Shown here: positions 1-7,783 of the stretch, piece by piece | Position numbering within the stretch: position 1 is the first letter of the stretch | How the letters are laid out: every line of letters starts with the position of its first letter | NCBI GenBank assembly: GCA_964469555.1 | Contig: CAYYAQ010000082.1 | Coordinates: 1 to 23,200 of the forward strand | Direction: 5' to 3' | Source: CAYYAQ01 sp964469555 | GTDB taxonomy: Bacteria; Planctomycetota; UBA1135; UBA2386 | Length of the DNA: 23,200 nt | Translations under genes and position numbers: made by a program | Notes under the pieces: generated by a model | Told to the model about the DNA's origin: nothing | Database searches by the model: none | The model's input: the letters and a program-made list of their open reading frames with translations, nothing else

Positions 1-1
1 C

Positions 2-178
2 ATGGAGGTCGGCGAGTTCGTCCTGGCTGAAGAAATGGCGCACAAGGACTCGGACAGGCGGACGTTCAGGAGTCGGGCGGAGACGATCTTCGCCCCGTAC
101 GAGAAGGCAGAGCGTGACCGGACGGCGATGAACACCTGGTTCCAGTTGCTCCTCGACCGGAGGGCCCGCCGCCGATGA
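2..178 (+). CDS. 3' end of an unknown protein (partial)
   Basis: An open frame runs from the left edge to a TGA at 176-178 and encodes about 58 residues, rich in Arg, Glu and Asp. It ends in a strongly basic tail (DRRARRR). Its stop overlaps the ATG of the next gene as ATGA, the usual sign of translational coupling, which is the main reason to believe it is real. An ATG sits at position 2, but the gene probably begins upstream of the window. I recognise no family. The visible part is charged and helical, with no membrane segment or signal peptide. Confidence 0.5.
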   Translation: MEVGEFVLAEEMAHKDSDRRTFRSRAETIFAPYEKAERDRTAMNTWFQLLLDRRARRR

Positions 179-1882
179 CCCTGGCGATCCTCTACACACT
201 CGCCGTGGAGGAGGGCCTTCCGCCGGTCGTCGGCGCGGCACCGTACAGCGTGCTCGCTCGTCAGCTGCCGCGGTTGGTCGTGAATCGGATGAACGGCGAC
301 CGGGACGAGGGCGTGCGCTTCTTTCCTCTTCTGGGCACGGTGGAGGGCAAGCGCCAGTTCTTCTCGATCCCGGAGATGCTCGACGCGGAACGCTTGATGA
401 CGCTGCACGGCTTGCACGAAGGCGTGCCATTCGTCGTCGACGGTCGAATCGGAAACGGTGCAATCAGCTTCCGTGTCCACGACGAGAAGAAGGTGACGAT
501 CCTGGAGAAGACGGTCGAGTTCGATCCTCTCGATCCGCTTCCCGCCGCGAAGCGCATGCTCTTCGAGCTGAGCGGAGTGTTCGGCTGGCATGGTGCGTTA
601 CCGGAGATGCTCGACATCGAACAACCGGCGTTGAGTTACTACCTCGTCGCCAAGGATGATCTTCTCTGTCTCGAAGCCGGTTTCGGCCGCGACGAAGATG
701 AACAATGGGTGAAAGCGGCGCGGACGTTGTTCGATCTCCTACCGGATCACCGCGAGGTCCAGATCGTCTTGCTCGACATCTGCCGACACCTCGTGCGGGG
801 CAAGATAGCCTCGTCCGAGGTGAAGGAGTTGTTGATGCACGCCGTGCAGGGGACCGAGGCCCTCGAGTTCGCGGGAGAGTCCGCNNNNNNNNNNGGCGAT
901 TCTCGATGACCTCGGGCATCGGCAGGAATCCGACAACCTGTTCGAGAGGATCGTGGGCGAGCCGAAGATCTCCGAAGCCGTCGCGGTTCGACTCGCGGGG
1001 TTCCTGTTCCGACGCGGTCGCTTTTCCGAAGGGCGCGACCACCTCGAAGGGCTGATGGCGCGCGGCGTGACGGGAACACGCTTGCTCGCCCAGATCGCGG
1101 TTTTCTACCAAAGGCTCGGTCAGCACGATGAGCGCCGCGCGGTTATCGACGAACTCGCGAGGCGGACCGCGCTGCCGTCTGCAGTCGGGCGAATGGTATG
1201 TTGCGAGCTCGTCGATCAGGGACGCGTGGATGACGCTCTTTCCACGATCGGGAGTTGCATCGAAGCGACGCCCGGGGACCCTGCCGTGTGGTTGGAAAAA
1301 GGTCGCGTGCTTCTTCACGGCGAGAACCCGACCGACGCGGGCGCTGCTCTCGAGGAAGTGTTCCGGAATAATCCGTCGCCGACTATCAAAGAGGAAGCTG
1401 CGCGGCTGCGGCGATTCGTCGACCTTCCCGACGTGCTCCCCGCGTTGCGCACCGTCGATGCGGCGCTCGTGGGCAATCACCTCGAGCGCGCGGTGCGGCT
1501 CGCTAACGAACTGGTGCGGGTGCACCCCTCCATCGCCGAAGCATGGTTGTTCCTGGGCGTCGCGTACCAACGCGCCGAGGTTCCGGGCGAAGCGATCCGC
1601 GCTCTGCAGCGGGCGGTAGACCTCGATGCCTCTCTCGGCGAAGCACACAACCGGCTGGGTATCTTGCTGGTCGGCGGCGGTAGACATCGCGAGGGATTCG
1701 AGCAGTTGAAGCTCGCCATCGCCTGTCTACCGACCGAGTCGGGCCCGCAAATCCACATGGCGCAGGCGTGCTACTTCCTCGGCGAGCTCAACGCGGGCCG
1801 CGAAGCGCTCCGCGAGGCGGAGCGACTCGGCGCGAATCCGCAGACCGTGGAGTCGGTGCGGGGCATGTTCTTCTCGGATTGA
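175..1882 (+). CDS. TPR-repeat protein, interrupted by a 10-N scaffold gap
   Basis: I read one gene across the gap. Before it, frame 1 runs from the ATG at 175 to 884. After it, frame 2 is open from 896 to the TGA at 1880-1882. The internal GTG at 953 is preceded by in-frame coding sequence (AILDDLGHRQESDNLFERI), so it is not the real start. The frames disagree because ten Ns is a placeholder length. The N-terminal roughly 240 residues form an unrecognised alpha/beta domain. The C-terminal part is made of TPR helices, clearest at about 1500-1850 (AEAWLFLGVAYQRAE, GEAHNRLGILLVGGGRH). TPR repeats are protein-interaction scaffolds, and the partner is unknown. There is no signal peptide, so it is probably cytoplasmic. 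The start overlaps the preceding stop (ATGA). True length is unknown but at least about 565 residues. Confidence 0.75.
885..894. other. Assembly gap (10 N)
   Basis: Ten consecutive Ns, the conventional placeholder for a scaffold join of unknown size. The reading frame shifts by one across it, although the protein on both sides is continuous in character. The real missing length is therefore not 10, or sequence at the edges was lost. Confidence 0.97.
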
Positions 1883-1901
1883 TTTCCTGTTCGGATTCAG
1901 A

Positions 1902-1926
1902 GGGCCGTGACGCGAAATCACGGCTC
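1902..1926 (+). terminator. Hairpin after the TPR gene, possible terminator
   Basis: An inverted repeat pairs 1902-1910 with 1918-1926 (core GCCGTGA/TCACGGC) around the 7-base loop CGCGAAA. It gives a 9-bp stem with one G-T pair, 20 bases after the TPR stop codon. There is no U-run behind it, so it may be a weak or factor-assisted terminator, or simply an RNA 3'-end stabiliser. Confidence 0.35.
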
Positions 1927-1969
1927 CCGCGACCGTCGGGTTCTTCTGGTGACGACAGTCCCCTACACT

Positions 1970-2000
1970 TTGGCGCCTGGAACTGAACCGGTCCTACTAC
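1970..2000 (+). promoter_or_regulatory. Possible promoter with a very short leader
   Basis: TTGGCG at 1970-1975 resembles a -35 box. TACTAC at 1995-2000 sits where a -10 box would be, 8 bases before the ATG at 2009. The 19-base spacer is long and the -10 match is poor (3 of 6). It is listed because TA-N-N-A-Y hexamers at nearly the same distance precede three other genes here that lack a Shine-Dalgarno sequence. Confidence 0.25.
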
Positions 2001-2008
2001 AGACACTG

Positions 2009-3208
2009 ATGACCGAAACCGATCCTCTCCTCGAATTGCGCCGTGAGTTTCCGGTCCTCGAGACGAGCAACTACCTGATCAGCAATTCCCTCGGCGCGAT
2101 GCCCCGCGCTGCGACCAAGCGAACCGAGAGCTACCTCGACCTGTGGAGCAAACGTGGCGTGCGCGCGTGGGCTGATGAGTGGTGGGGCATGAAGGACGTG
2201 GTCGCAAACTTGATAGGCGGCATCCTCGGCGTCAGCAAGGATACCGTGTCGATGCAACAGAACGTCGCGATGGCGAGCCAGTCCATCGTGTCGTGTTTCG
2301 ACTTCTCAGGGCCACGGAACAAGATCGTCTACACGGATCGGAACTTCCCTTCGGTGATGTATCTCTACGAGGGGCAGGCCGCGCGAGGTGCGCGCATCGA
2401 TCGGGTCGAAGGCGCCGACGACGGCATCACTGTTGACCTCGACCGTCTGCTCGACGCGATCGACGAGGAGACGCTCCTGGTTCCGGTCAGCCACGCGTTG
2501 TTTCGCACGAGCTATCTTCAAGACGCCAAGGCCATCGTCGAGAAGGCGCGCAAGGTCGGGGCGTTCGTGATACTCGACGTGTTTCAGTCAATCGGTACCG
2601 TGCCGCTGAAGTTGGAGGAATGGGGCGTGCACGCGGCGGTCGGTGGCGCGCTGAAGTTCGTCTGCGGTGGACCGGGCAACTGTTTCCTCTACGTGAACCC
2701 GGAAGACAGCGTGGGCCTGAAGCCGGCGTTCACGGGTTGGGCCGCGCACAAGGATCCGTTCGCATTCGCGGTCGACGGCCAGGAGTTCCGTGACGATGGT
2801 GGACGCTTCCTGAACGGTACGCCAAATGTCCCCGCGCTCTACACGGGATACGAGGGGATCAAGATGGTGCACGACATTGGCGTCGAAGCGATCCGGAAGC
2901 GCAGCCAGAAGCTGACGACGCTCGTCATCGAGCGCGCCCAGTCGCACGGGTTGAAGGTTCGCACGCCGCTCGACCCGGAGCACCGCGCGGGCCACGTGAC
3001 GATCGATGTCGAGGATGGCTACGAGTTGTGCCAGACTCTCCTCGCGGAGGACATCGTCGTCGACTATCGACCGAACGCTGGCATTCGCTTCGCGCCGCAC
3101 TTCTACAATCTCGAATCCGAGTGTGTCACAGCGATCGACCGACTCGCCGAGATTCGCGAGAATGGCGAACACCTTCGCTTCAAGGACAAGGCGCATCTGC
3201 CCGGCTGA
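2009..3208 (+). CDS. Kynureninase-like PLP-dependent enzyme (aminotransferase class V fold)
   Basis: A fold-type I PLP enzyme of 399 residues, close to the usual size of kynureninases. Landmarks match the kynureninase/class V family: NSLGA near 26-30, NFPS at 112-115, SHALFRTSY from 161, the PLP-ring aspartate D190 in VILDVFQS, the Schiff-base lysine K216 in GGALKFVCGGPG, TGWAAH near 242-247, NGTPNVPALY near 269-278, and DYRPNAGIRFAPHFY near 352-366. Kynureninase cleaves kynurenine to anthranilate and alanine. However, the canonical D-x-A-H and Y-K active-site pairs are D-x-x-Q and L-K here, so the true substrate is uncertain. The start at 2009 is preferred over the earlier in-frame GTG at 1907 because homology begins at LRREFP. 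It has no clear Shine-Dalgarno. A RidA-family gene follows 12 bases later. Confidence 0.85.
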   Translation: MTETDPLLELRREFPVLETSNYLISNSLGAMPRAATKRTESYLDLWSKRGVRAWADEWWGMKDVVANLIGGILGVSKDTVSMQQNVAMASQSIVSCFDFSGPRNKIVYTDRNFPSVMYLYEGQAARGARIDRVEGADDGITVDLDRLLDAIDEETLLVPVSHALFRTSYLQDAKAIVEKARKVGAFVILDVFQSIGTVPLKLEEWGVHAAVGGALKFVCGGPGNCFLYVNPEDSVGLKPAFTGWAAHKDPFAFAVDGQEFRDDGGRFLNGTPNVPALYTGYEGIKMVHDIGVEAIRKRSQKLTTLVIERAQSHGLKVRTPLDPEHRAGHVTIDVEDGYELCQTLLAEDIVVDYRPNAGIRFAPHFYNLESECVTAIDRLAEIRENGEHLRFKDKAHLPG

Positions 3209-3220
3209 GGAGAACGCTTC

Positions 3221-3580
3221 ATGACCGAAAAGCGACCCGCCAATCCCGCAGGACTTTGCCAACCGGTTGGCTTAGCGCACGCGTGGCTCGTCGAATCGAA
3301 TGGCCTCGGGACCCTGTATCTCGCAGGGCAGTGCGGGTACGACGCCAACGGCAAGGTGGAAGCTCCCGGTATGTCCTTCACCGACGTGGTGCAACTCAAC
3401 TTCTTCGTCTGCAGCCGCGGCGACCACGCAAGCGCGCGACGCGAGTTCGGTCGGGTATGACGGGAGCACTGCGGCAAGCACTTCCCGGCCATGGCGATGT
3501 TCATGGTCTCGAGCCTGTTCGATCCCGACGCGTTGATCGAAGTGCAGGGGATCGCGGCTGCCGCGCTCTCCGATTCCTGA
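3221..3580 (+). pseudogene. RidA/YjgF-family gene with an in-frame stop
   Basis: It starts at ATG 3221 behind a good ribosome site (GAGGAG). The first 79 codons read as a RidA-family protein (TLYLAGQCGYDANGKV, then SFTDVVQLNFFV) and stop at TGA 3458-3460. The same frame continues with family sequence (HFPAMAMFMVSSLFDPDALIEVQ) to TGA 3578-3580. The internal TGA lies where a Trp (TGG) is plausible, so a single G-to-A change explains it. The protein also seems to lack about 20-25 residues, the helix normally found between the APG and SFTDV segments. RidA proteins are trimeric imine deaminases that clear reactive enamines formed by PLP enzymes, which fits the PLP gene immediately upstream. The catalytic Arg of RidA proper is replaced by Met (PAM). 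Sequencing error is possible for the stop but less likely for both defects. Confidence 0.8.
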
Positions 3581-3590
3581 AGATGTGCGC

Positions 3591-5885
3591 TTAGAAGATC
3601 TTGACCGGAAGCACGTTCGACGCGGGGTAGGGCAGCGTCGGCGCGGTCGGATCGGTGGACAGCGCCTGCAGGTAGATCTGCGTCCCCGACGGGATGTACG
3701 AGGGGAACACAAAGACTACTGACGACGCACCGCTCGCGTTCTGGTTCAAGAAGCCCAGCATGACGAGTTCGGTGAAGTTGTTGCCGATCCCGAGATTGTA
3801 GAGGCCTGGGAAGTTGCTCGGCTTGCCGCTCAGCGAGACCATCCAGAGCGATCGCCAGTTCCTGTCCGAGTACAGGTCGTACGTGTATCTCTTCCCCGTC
3901 CTGAGGACGTACGGGTCACCGCGGAGCAGGGGCTTCGACTGACCGGTGATCGCGAGCGTGACCGAGTTACTGGTGCCCGTGGGGTTGGTGACGCGGATCG
4001 CGGTCGCGCCGATGGGCATCAGGTTGGGAACCGTGAACCGAATCGTCGTGTCATCCATGACGGAAAACGGCACCTTGGTGCCGTCGACGATCAGGCTCGT
4101 CACCGTCGCGAGGGCATCACCTTGTAGATCGACGACGCCGGGTTCGAAGGACGTGACAGCGCTCGGGACGCTCTTCGTCAGCTTGGGAGCTGCATGGTCG
4201 GTCACGCCTGCGATCGCAAACTCGATCGAAGACGAGGTGGCCGGAAGGTTGACCCACGTGATCTCGGCGCGATACGTGGTCGTGGCGCTCGTCATGAAGA
4301 GCACGTTTTCGTACGAGTTCTCCGGGTTGAGATCTTCTGCGATCAGCCGGTTGCTGCTGTCGTAGATGCGCAGGTCGAGGTTCGGCGGTGGTGTGAAGGG
4401 GAGCTTCCGCATCCAGGTGATCGTGATGGACTTCATCGACGCGGTTGTGGTCTTGAACTCGAAGTTCGCGACCCGGCGATTCGTCGCGACCGTCCCGCTG
4501 ACCACTTCGCCGTTCAGCGCAGCCGTGACGGCGGTGTCCGCTTTCATGAATCCGAGGCCGTAGTTGTTGCGGACCGAGTTACGGAACAGGGTCGTGTCGA
4601 GCAGGAGGGCCTTGACCTCCGAAGCCGAGAGCGCAGGTCGCGCCTGACGGATCAGCGCCGCGGCGCCCGCTACCAATGGCGCGGCGTAGGAGGTGCCACT
4701 CACGGTGATCATGCTGGCCTCGTTGTCGCGTAGCATCGTGGTGATGCTGCTGCCGACCGCCATGATGTCGGGATAGGTCCTCTTGGAATTGTCCAGCGGG
4801 CCCATGGCCGAGTACGTCGATTTCGACAGGTAGCTCTTCTCGACCGAACCGACCGCGAGGCCGTTGTAGGCGTGCTGGCTCTCCGTGGTATTGGCTCCTG
4901 AGTTGCCCGCGGAGACGCAGATGAGGATGTCCGCGTTGAGTGCGGTCGCGTCCAGAGCGACTTGCAACGAGTTCGAGAGATTCGGTGACCCGCTGAACGA
5001 GTTGTTCCCCACGCCGATGTTGTGCTTGACGCGATTCGACGCGACGAGTTGCCAGCCGGAAATGATCCAACTGTCGAGGGACACACCTGCGGAGTTCGCG
5101 ATGTTCACGGAGACGATGCCGGCACCGGGGGCGATGCCGTTGTCGACGCCGGTGAGAGAGTTCCACTTGTTTGCGCCTACGCATCCGGTCACTCGCGTGC
5201 CGTGACCCGTCGCGTCTTCGGACGAAGTGACCTGAGGAACTTTCAGGGCGTCCATGAGCAGGCTGCCCATGATCCCACCGTTTTTGTTGTTCCTCGAATC
5301 GCCGCCTGGGTAGTGGGCCAGGTGGGGGCGCATGGTCATGCCGGAGACCGCGTCTGCGCCGGTGTCCAACACCGCGACCGAGACGCCCGTGCCGGTGATC
5401 CACGCCCCGGACCTGGTCTTCATCTTGTTCGCTTGGTCCGACGCGTGGTGCGCCATGTTCGTCGCGTCGGCGAGCCTCGGGTGTCGGACCTCGTCCAACT
5501 CGATCCTCGCGATGTTCGGAAGGGCACGGACCGCTTCGATCGCCGAGGCGCGAATCTCGATGCTGCAGCCGTTGATGATCCACCACTGCTGGATCACCCG
5601 ACCACCCAGGCGTCGGAGCTGGGTCGCGAAGGGGGTCTGGTCCCGGCGCACAGCCAGCGCGAGTCCCGTCACGAGTTTCCGCATCTCGTCTTGTGTCGCC
5701 CGCCGCCGGACGGCAGCGCGGAACCCGCTCAGGTCGAAGGACCGCTTCTCGAATTGGACGATGTAGCGGGTCGCGCCGTCGCGGGGAGGCGCGATCCCGG
5801 CTGCCACCCGCCCGTGGTCCTGGGCTTGTCCAAACCCGCCGACGAGCACCGCGATCAGCGGCAAGCTGAGTGACCTTGTGTGCAT
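3591..5885 (-). CDS. Secreted subtilisin-like (S8) serine protease with IPT and C-terminal modules
   Basis: A 764-residue exported protease. Residues 1-22 form a signal peptide (SLSLPLIAVLVGG, cut after AQA). About 38-138 resembles an I9-type propeptide. The S8 domain spans about 155-460 with the full catalytic set: D174 (AVLDTG), H228 (GHGTRV), oxyanion N328 (SAGNSG) and S399 (SGTSYAAP). A beta-sandwich at about 470-560 resembles a P/pre-peptidase domain. An IPT/TIG-like domain lies at about 568-648. The last 115 residues are a beta module ending in IYLQALSTDP...ASNVLPVKIF, a style common in planctomycete secreted proteins. It probably acts at the cell surface or outside. The start at 5885 is chosen over the upstream GTG/ATG options (to 6020) because it begins the signal peptide. 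Convergent with the RidA remnant, with only 10 bases between the stops. Confidence 0.93.
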   Translation of the reverse strand: MHTRSLSLPLIAVLVGGFGQAQDHGRVAAGIAPPRDGATRYIVQFEKRSFDLSGFRAAVRRRATQDEMRKLVTGLALAVRRDQTPFATQLRRLGGRVIQQWWIINGCSIEIRASAIEAVRALPNIARIELDEVRHPRLADATNMAHHASDQANKMKTRSGAWITGTGVSVAVLDTGADAVSGMTMRPHLAHYPGGDSRNNKNGGIMGSLLMDALKVPQVTSSEDATGHGTRVTGCVGANKWNSLTGVDNGIAPGAGIVSVNIANSAGVSLDSWIISGWQLVASNRVKHNIGVGNNSFSGSPNLSNSLQVALDATALNADILICVSAGNSGANTTESQHAYNGLAVGSVEKSYLSKSTYSAMGPLDNSKRTYPDIMAVGSSITTMLRDNEASMITVSGTSYAAPLVAGAAALIRQARPALSASEVKALLLDTTLFRNSVRNNYGLGFMKADTAVTAALNGEVVSGTVATNRRVANFEFKTTTASMKSITITWMRKLPFTPPPNLDLRIYDSSNRLIAEDLNPENSYENVLFMTSATTTYRAEITWVNLPATSSSIEFAIAGVTDHAAPKLTKSVPSAVTSFEPGVVDLQGDALATVTSLIVDGTKVPFSVMDDTTIRFTVPNLMPIGATAIRVTNPTGTSNSVTLAITGQSKPLLRGDPYVLRTGKRYTYDLYSDRNWRSLWMVSLSGKPSNFPGLYNLGIGNNFTELVMLGFLNQNASGASSVVFVFPSYIPSGTQIYLQALSTDPTAPTLPYPASNVLPVKIF

Positions 5886-6213
5886 GTCCTGTGATTGAGC
5901 CGGGGGGGGTGAACCCCGGTGTTCCCCTTTGTGGAAGCGAGGTGCCGGAGGGGATCCGTCACCCGCCAGGATAACGGGTACGCAGGCCTCAGCAAACAGG
6001 CGTCGAATTGCCCATACCATCGGGCAGCGCCTCTCCCGACGCCTTCAGGGTCTGCAAGTAATTGGCGGTCATGCGATTGCGTTTCTCGTTTGCGAGTGAG
6101 CGAAGACCCCCTCGGGACGCGCCGGAGCCTTCAAGAAAGCTCGCCCTGCCCCCCGCGGGGAAGAGTTCCCACGGGGGAAGATGGCGCGATTTCGCGGGGT
6201 AGTGGATGATCCG
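5886..6213. other. Intergenic region between divergent genes
   Basis: About 330 bases separate the minus-strand protease from the plus-strand lipoprotein, so promoters for both directions should lie here. Besides the hairpin at 5900-5919, a second one is visible. CCCCG at 6151-6155 pairs with CGGGG at 6172-6176, and GGGAA at 6158-6162 pairs with TTCCC at 6166-6170 around a GAG loop. I see no convincing gene. A 27-codon minus-strand frame at 5989-6072 is too short to defend. Confidence 0.5.
5900..5919 (-). promoter_or_regulatory. GC hairpin in the probable 5' leader of the S8 protease
   Basis: CCGGGG at 5900-5905 pairs perfectly with CCCCGG at 5914-5919 around an 8-base loop. This places a strong hairpin about 15 bases ahead of the protease start codon on the minus strand. 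It could restrict ribosome access or stabilise the mRNA. The run of eight G residues on the plus strand is also a possible slippage or G-rich structure site. Function is inferred only from position. Confidence 0.3.
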
Positions 6214-6543
6214 GTGGTGCGCCGATTGCTTCTGCTGCCGTTGTTCCTGCTCGCTTGTGAATCCACGCCCGGCGTGTCCCAGGGGCGCTATCCGTCGGCC
6301 CGTGATGTGATGCGCGTCGAAATCCTCGACGACTTGTTCGTGCGCGTCGACGGCGAGCGATTGGCTCGGCACGAGTTCGTCTACCGGGCTCGTCGCGACG
6401 GTCGGCGCTGGGAGAAGCAGAAGCTGTCCTTCCCGAGGGTCATCCTCCGGTCCAGTGACGCTGTGTCGCGAAGGGTGCAACAAGACCTGCTGAGGCAGCT
6501 GCGTCTCGCCGGGGTGTTCCTCGTGGACACGGGTGGGAACTAG
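6214..6543 (+). CDS. Small lipoprotein with ExbD/TolR-like C-terminal region
   Basis: About 109 residues. The N-terminus reads as a lipoprotein signal (VRRLLLLPLFLLAC) with a lipobox cysteine, predicting export and lipid anchoring. The C-terminal half (PRVILRSSDAVSRRVQQDLL, then LRLAGVFLVDTG) resembles the periplasmic domain of ExbD/TolR proteins, where a strand precedes a helix and an AGV strand. The N-terminal membrane helix of true ExbD is replaced by a lipid anchor, and no ExbB partner is nearby. The GTG at 6214 or 6217 gives a proper signal peptide. The ATG at 6181 is also in frame but would put two acidic residues ahead of the hydrophobic core. The HAD gene follows after 27 bases, suggesting cotranscription. 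The family assignment is a pattern-level inference. Confidence 0.6.
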   Translation: MVRRLLLLPLFLLACESTPGVSQGRYPSARDVMRVEILDDLFVRVDGERLARHEFVYRARRDGRRWEKQKLSFPRVILRSSDAVSRRVQQDLLRQLRLAGVFLVDTGGN

Positions 6544-6570
6544 CCCGCCCTTCTCACCAGGCCTCGATCG

Positions 6571-7239
6571 ATGCGGAACACCCCTCCGGAGCTCGTCATC
6601 TTCGATGTCGACGGCACGCTCAACGGCATCGAGCTGTGGTGGCCGGACCTGATCCGCAAGGGTCTGCGACGCTTCGCGGACGAGTTGGGAGTGCGACTGA
6701 CCGAGCCGGATGACGCAGCGGCGCTCACGGTGGTCGGGGAGAAGAACGAGGGTGTCTGGTCCCCTTTTCTCCCGCCCGATCAGCAGCATCGCTGGGACGA
6801 ACTCCGCGCGATGGTGCTGCCGATGGAAGTCGAGCTGCTCCGCTCCGGACGCGACTATCTCTACGCCGGAGTGCGCGAGCTCCTCGAAGCGCTGCGGAGC
6901 TGCGGCATCCGACTGGCGCTGGCGAGCAACTGCGGCGCGGACTATCTCGCCGCCAACGCCGATGGCCAGGGCCTCGGGCCGCTCACGGATTGGCAGTTTT
7001 GTCTGGACTCGGTCGGGGTATCCGACAAGTCGGACATGCTCCTCCGGGCGATGGAAGCGGCCGGCACGGAATGCGCCGTCATGGTCGGCGACCGCCACTC
7101 GGACCACGCCGCCGCGAAGGCAGCGGGGATTCCCTTCATATGGCGAGCTAACGACTTGTGTCGGATCGACACGGCGGACGGAAAGTGGCTCGGCGATCCG
7201 GACGGGTTGCTCACGCTTTTGGATCTTCCCCGAATATAG
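6571..7239 (+). CDS. HAD-superfamily hydrolase (phosphoglycolate phosphatase-like)
   Basis: A 222-residue HAD phosphatase. Motif I is FDVDGTL with nucleophile D12 and acid/base D14. Motif II is LASNCG with S119. Motif III is K153 in SDKSDML. Motif IV is VGDRHSDHAAAKAAG with D174 and D178 for magnesium. A helical cap occupies roughly 20-90, as in the subfamily I enzymes related to phosphoglycolate phosphatase and beta-phosphoglucomutase. The GxxxDxxAAxxAGxP pattern is typical of that group. It removes phosphate from a small cytoplasmic metabolite whose identity the sequence does not reveal. The ATG at 6571 has no clear Shine-Dalgarno, so translation may depend on the upstream lipoprotein gene. 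Confidence 0.9.
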   Translation: MRNTPPELVIFDVDGTLNGIELWWPDLIRKGLRRFADELGVRLTEPDDAAALTVVGEKNEGVWSPFLPPDQQHRWDELRAMVLPMEVELLRSGRDYLYAGVRELLEALRSCGIRLALASNCGADYLAANADGQGLGPLTDWQFCLDSVGVSDKSDMLLRAMEAAGTECAVMVGDRHSDHAAAKAAGIPFIWRANDLCRIDTADGKWLGDPDGLLTLLDLPRI

Positions 7240-7240
7240 T
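7235..7240 (+). promoter_or_regulatory. Candidate -10 box for the membrane-protein gene
   Basis: TATAGT matches the sigma-70 -10 consensus at five of six positions and overlaps the HAD stop codon. No matching -35 box is visible at 16-18 bases. If used, it would give a leader of about 85 bases ahead of the TTG start at 7331. Confidence 0.25.
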
Positions 7241-7330
7241 GGGCCCCAACCGAATAGCCATGGCCCTCGCGATGGGGATCCTACCCCCTGACCGCGCGGC
7301 GCCCATTCGTCTGGCCCACCCGGAGACACC

Positions 7331-7783
7331 TTGACCACAGCATCGATCATCGCCGTCATCTTCGTGTTTGTGATCATCAAGCACGGAATGGACAACAAGG
7401 CGAAGCACGACCGCGAACGACTCCGCCTGGTCGAAGAAGCGCTGCGGCAAGGAAACCTGGACGACAGGAGCAGAGCGGAACTCATGGGTAGCCTGACTGG
7501 CCACAACAGGCCCGCGAACCCCACCCCGCCACCGCCGCCACGAGTCAAGTCGCCGCACGACGTCGGCTTCTTCCTCAAGTTCCTGGCCTTCCTAGGCTGG
7601 CTGAGCTTCTGCGTCGGGATATCGTTCGTCATCGTCGCCAACAGCTTCTCTGGCTACTACACATCCTTCGCTGTCCCCGCGACCATCCTCTGTTGCTCGG
7701 GATTCGGCCTCGTCACCTACCCGTTCGTCATCCGTGAGCTCAACTCCCCCAGACGCGATCAGGCCGCCGAGCAGCGGGCCTGA
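7331..7783 (+). CDS. Small membrane protein of unknown function
   Basis: About 150 residues starting at TTG 7331, behind GGAGA at 7322-7326; no ATG offers a better start. Residues 5-17 are hydrophobic (SIIAVIFVFVII), forming an N-terminal anchor. A charged helical stretch (KAKHDRERLRLVEEALRQG) and a proline run follow. Then come two further membrane segments at about 80-102 (FFLKFLAFLGWLSFCVGISFV) and 108-133. This is a common layout for small bacterial inner-membrane proteins with a cytoplasmic helical hairpin, and I cannot assign a role. Its 3' end overlaps the presumed start of the SprT-like gene by 50 bases, so the two are probably cotranscribed. Confidence 0.7.
   Translation: MTTASIIAVIFVFVIIKHGMDNKAKHDRERLRLVEEALRQGNLDDRSRAELMGSLTGHNRPANPTPPPPPRVKSPHDVGFFLKFLAFLGWLSFCVGISFVIVANSFSGYYTSFAVPATILCCSGFGLVTYPFVIRELNSPRRDQAAEQRA

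Noticed and set aside
464..1687. 407-codon minus-strand frame crossing the N gap
   Set aside because: It is antisense to the TPR gene and only stays open through the Ns; there is no protein-like character.
3221..3580. UGA read as Trp or selenocysteine in the RidA gene
   Set aside because: TGA terminates several intact genes in the window, and no selenocysteine insertion structure is apparent after the codon. A nonsense mutation or read error is simpler.
5989..6072. 27-codon minus-strand frame (MTANYLQTLKASGE...) outside known genes
   Set aside because: The peptide looks less random than most shadows, but it has no Shine-Dalgarno or -10 box and is too short to support.
5989..7641. 550-codon minus-strand open frame
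   Set aside because: It runs antisense across the lipoprotein gene, the HAD gene with all catalytic motifs and part of the membrane-protein gene. Its translation is low-complexity and has no domain. It is a GC-driven shadow.
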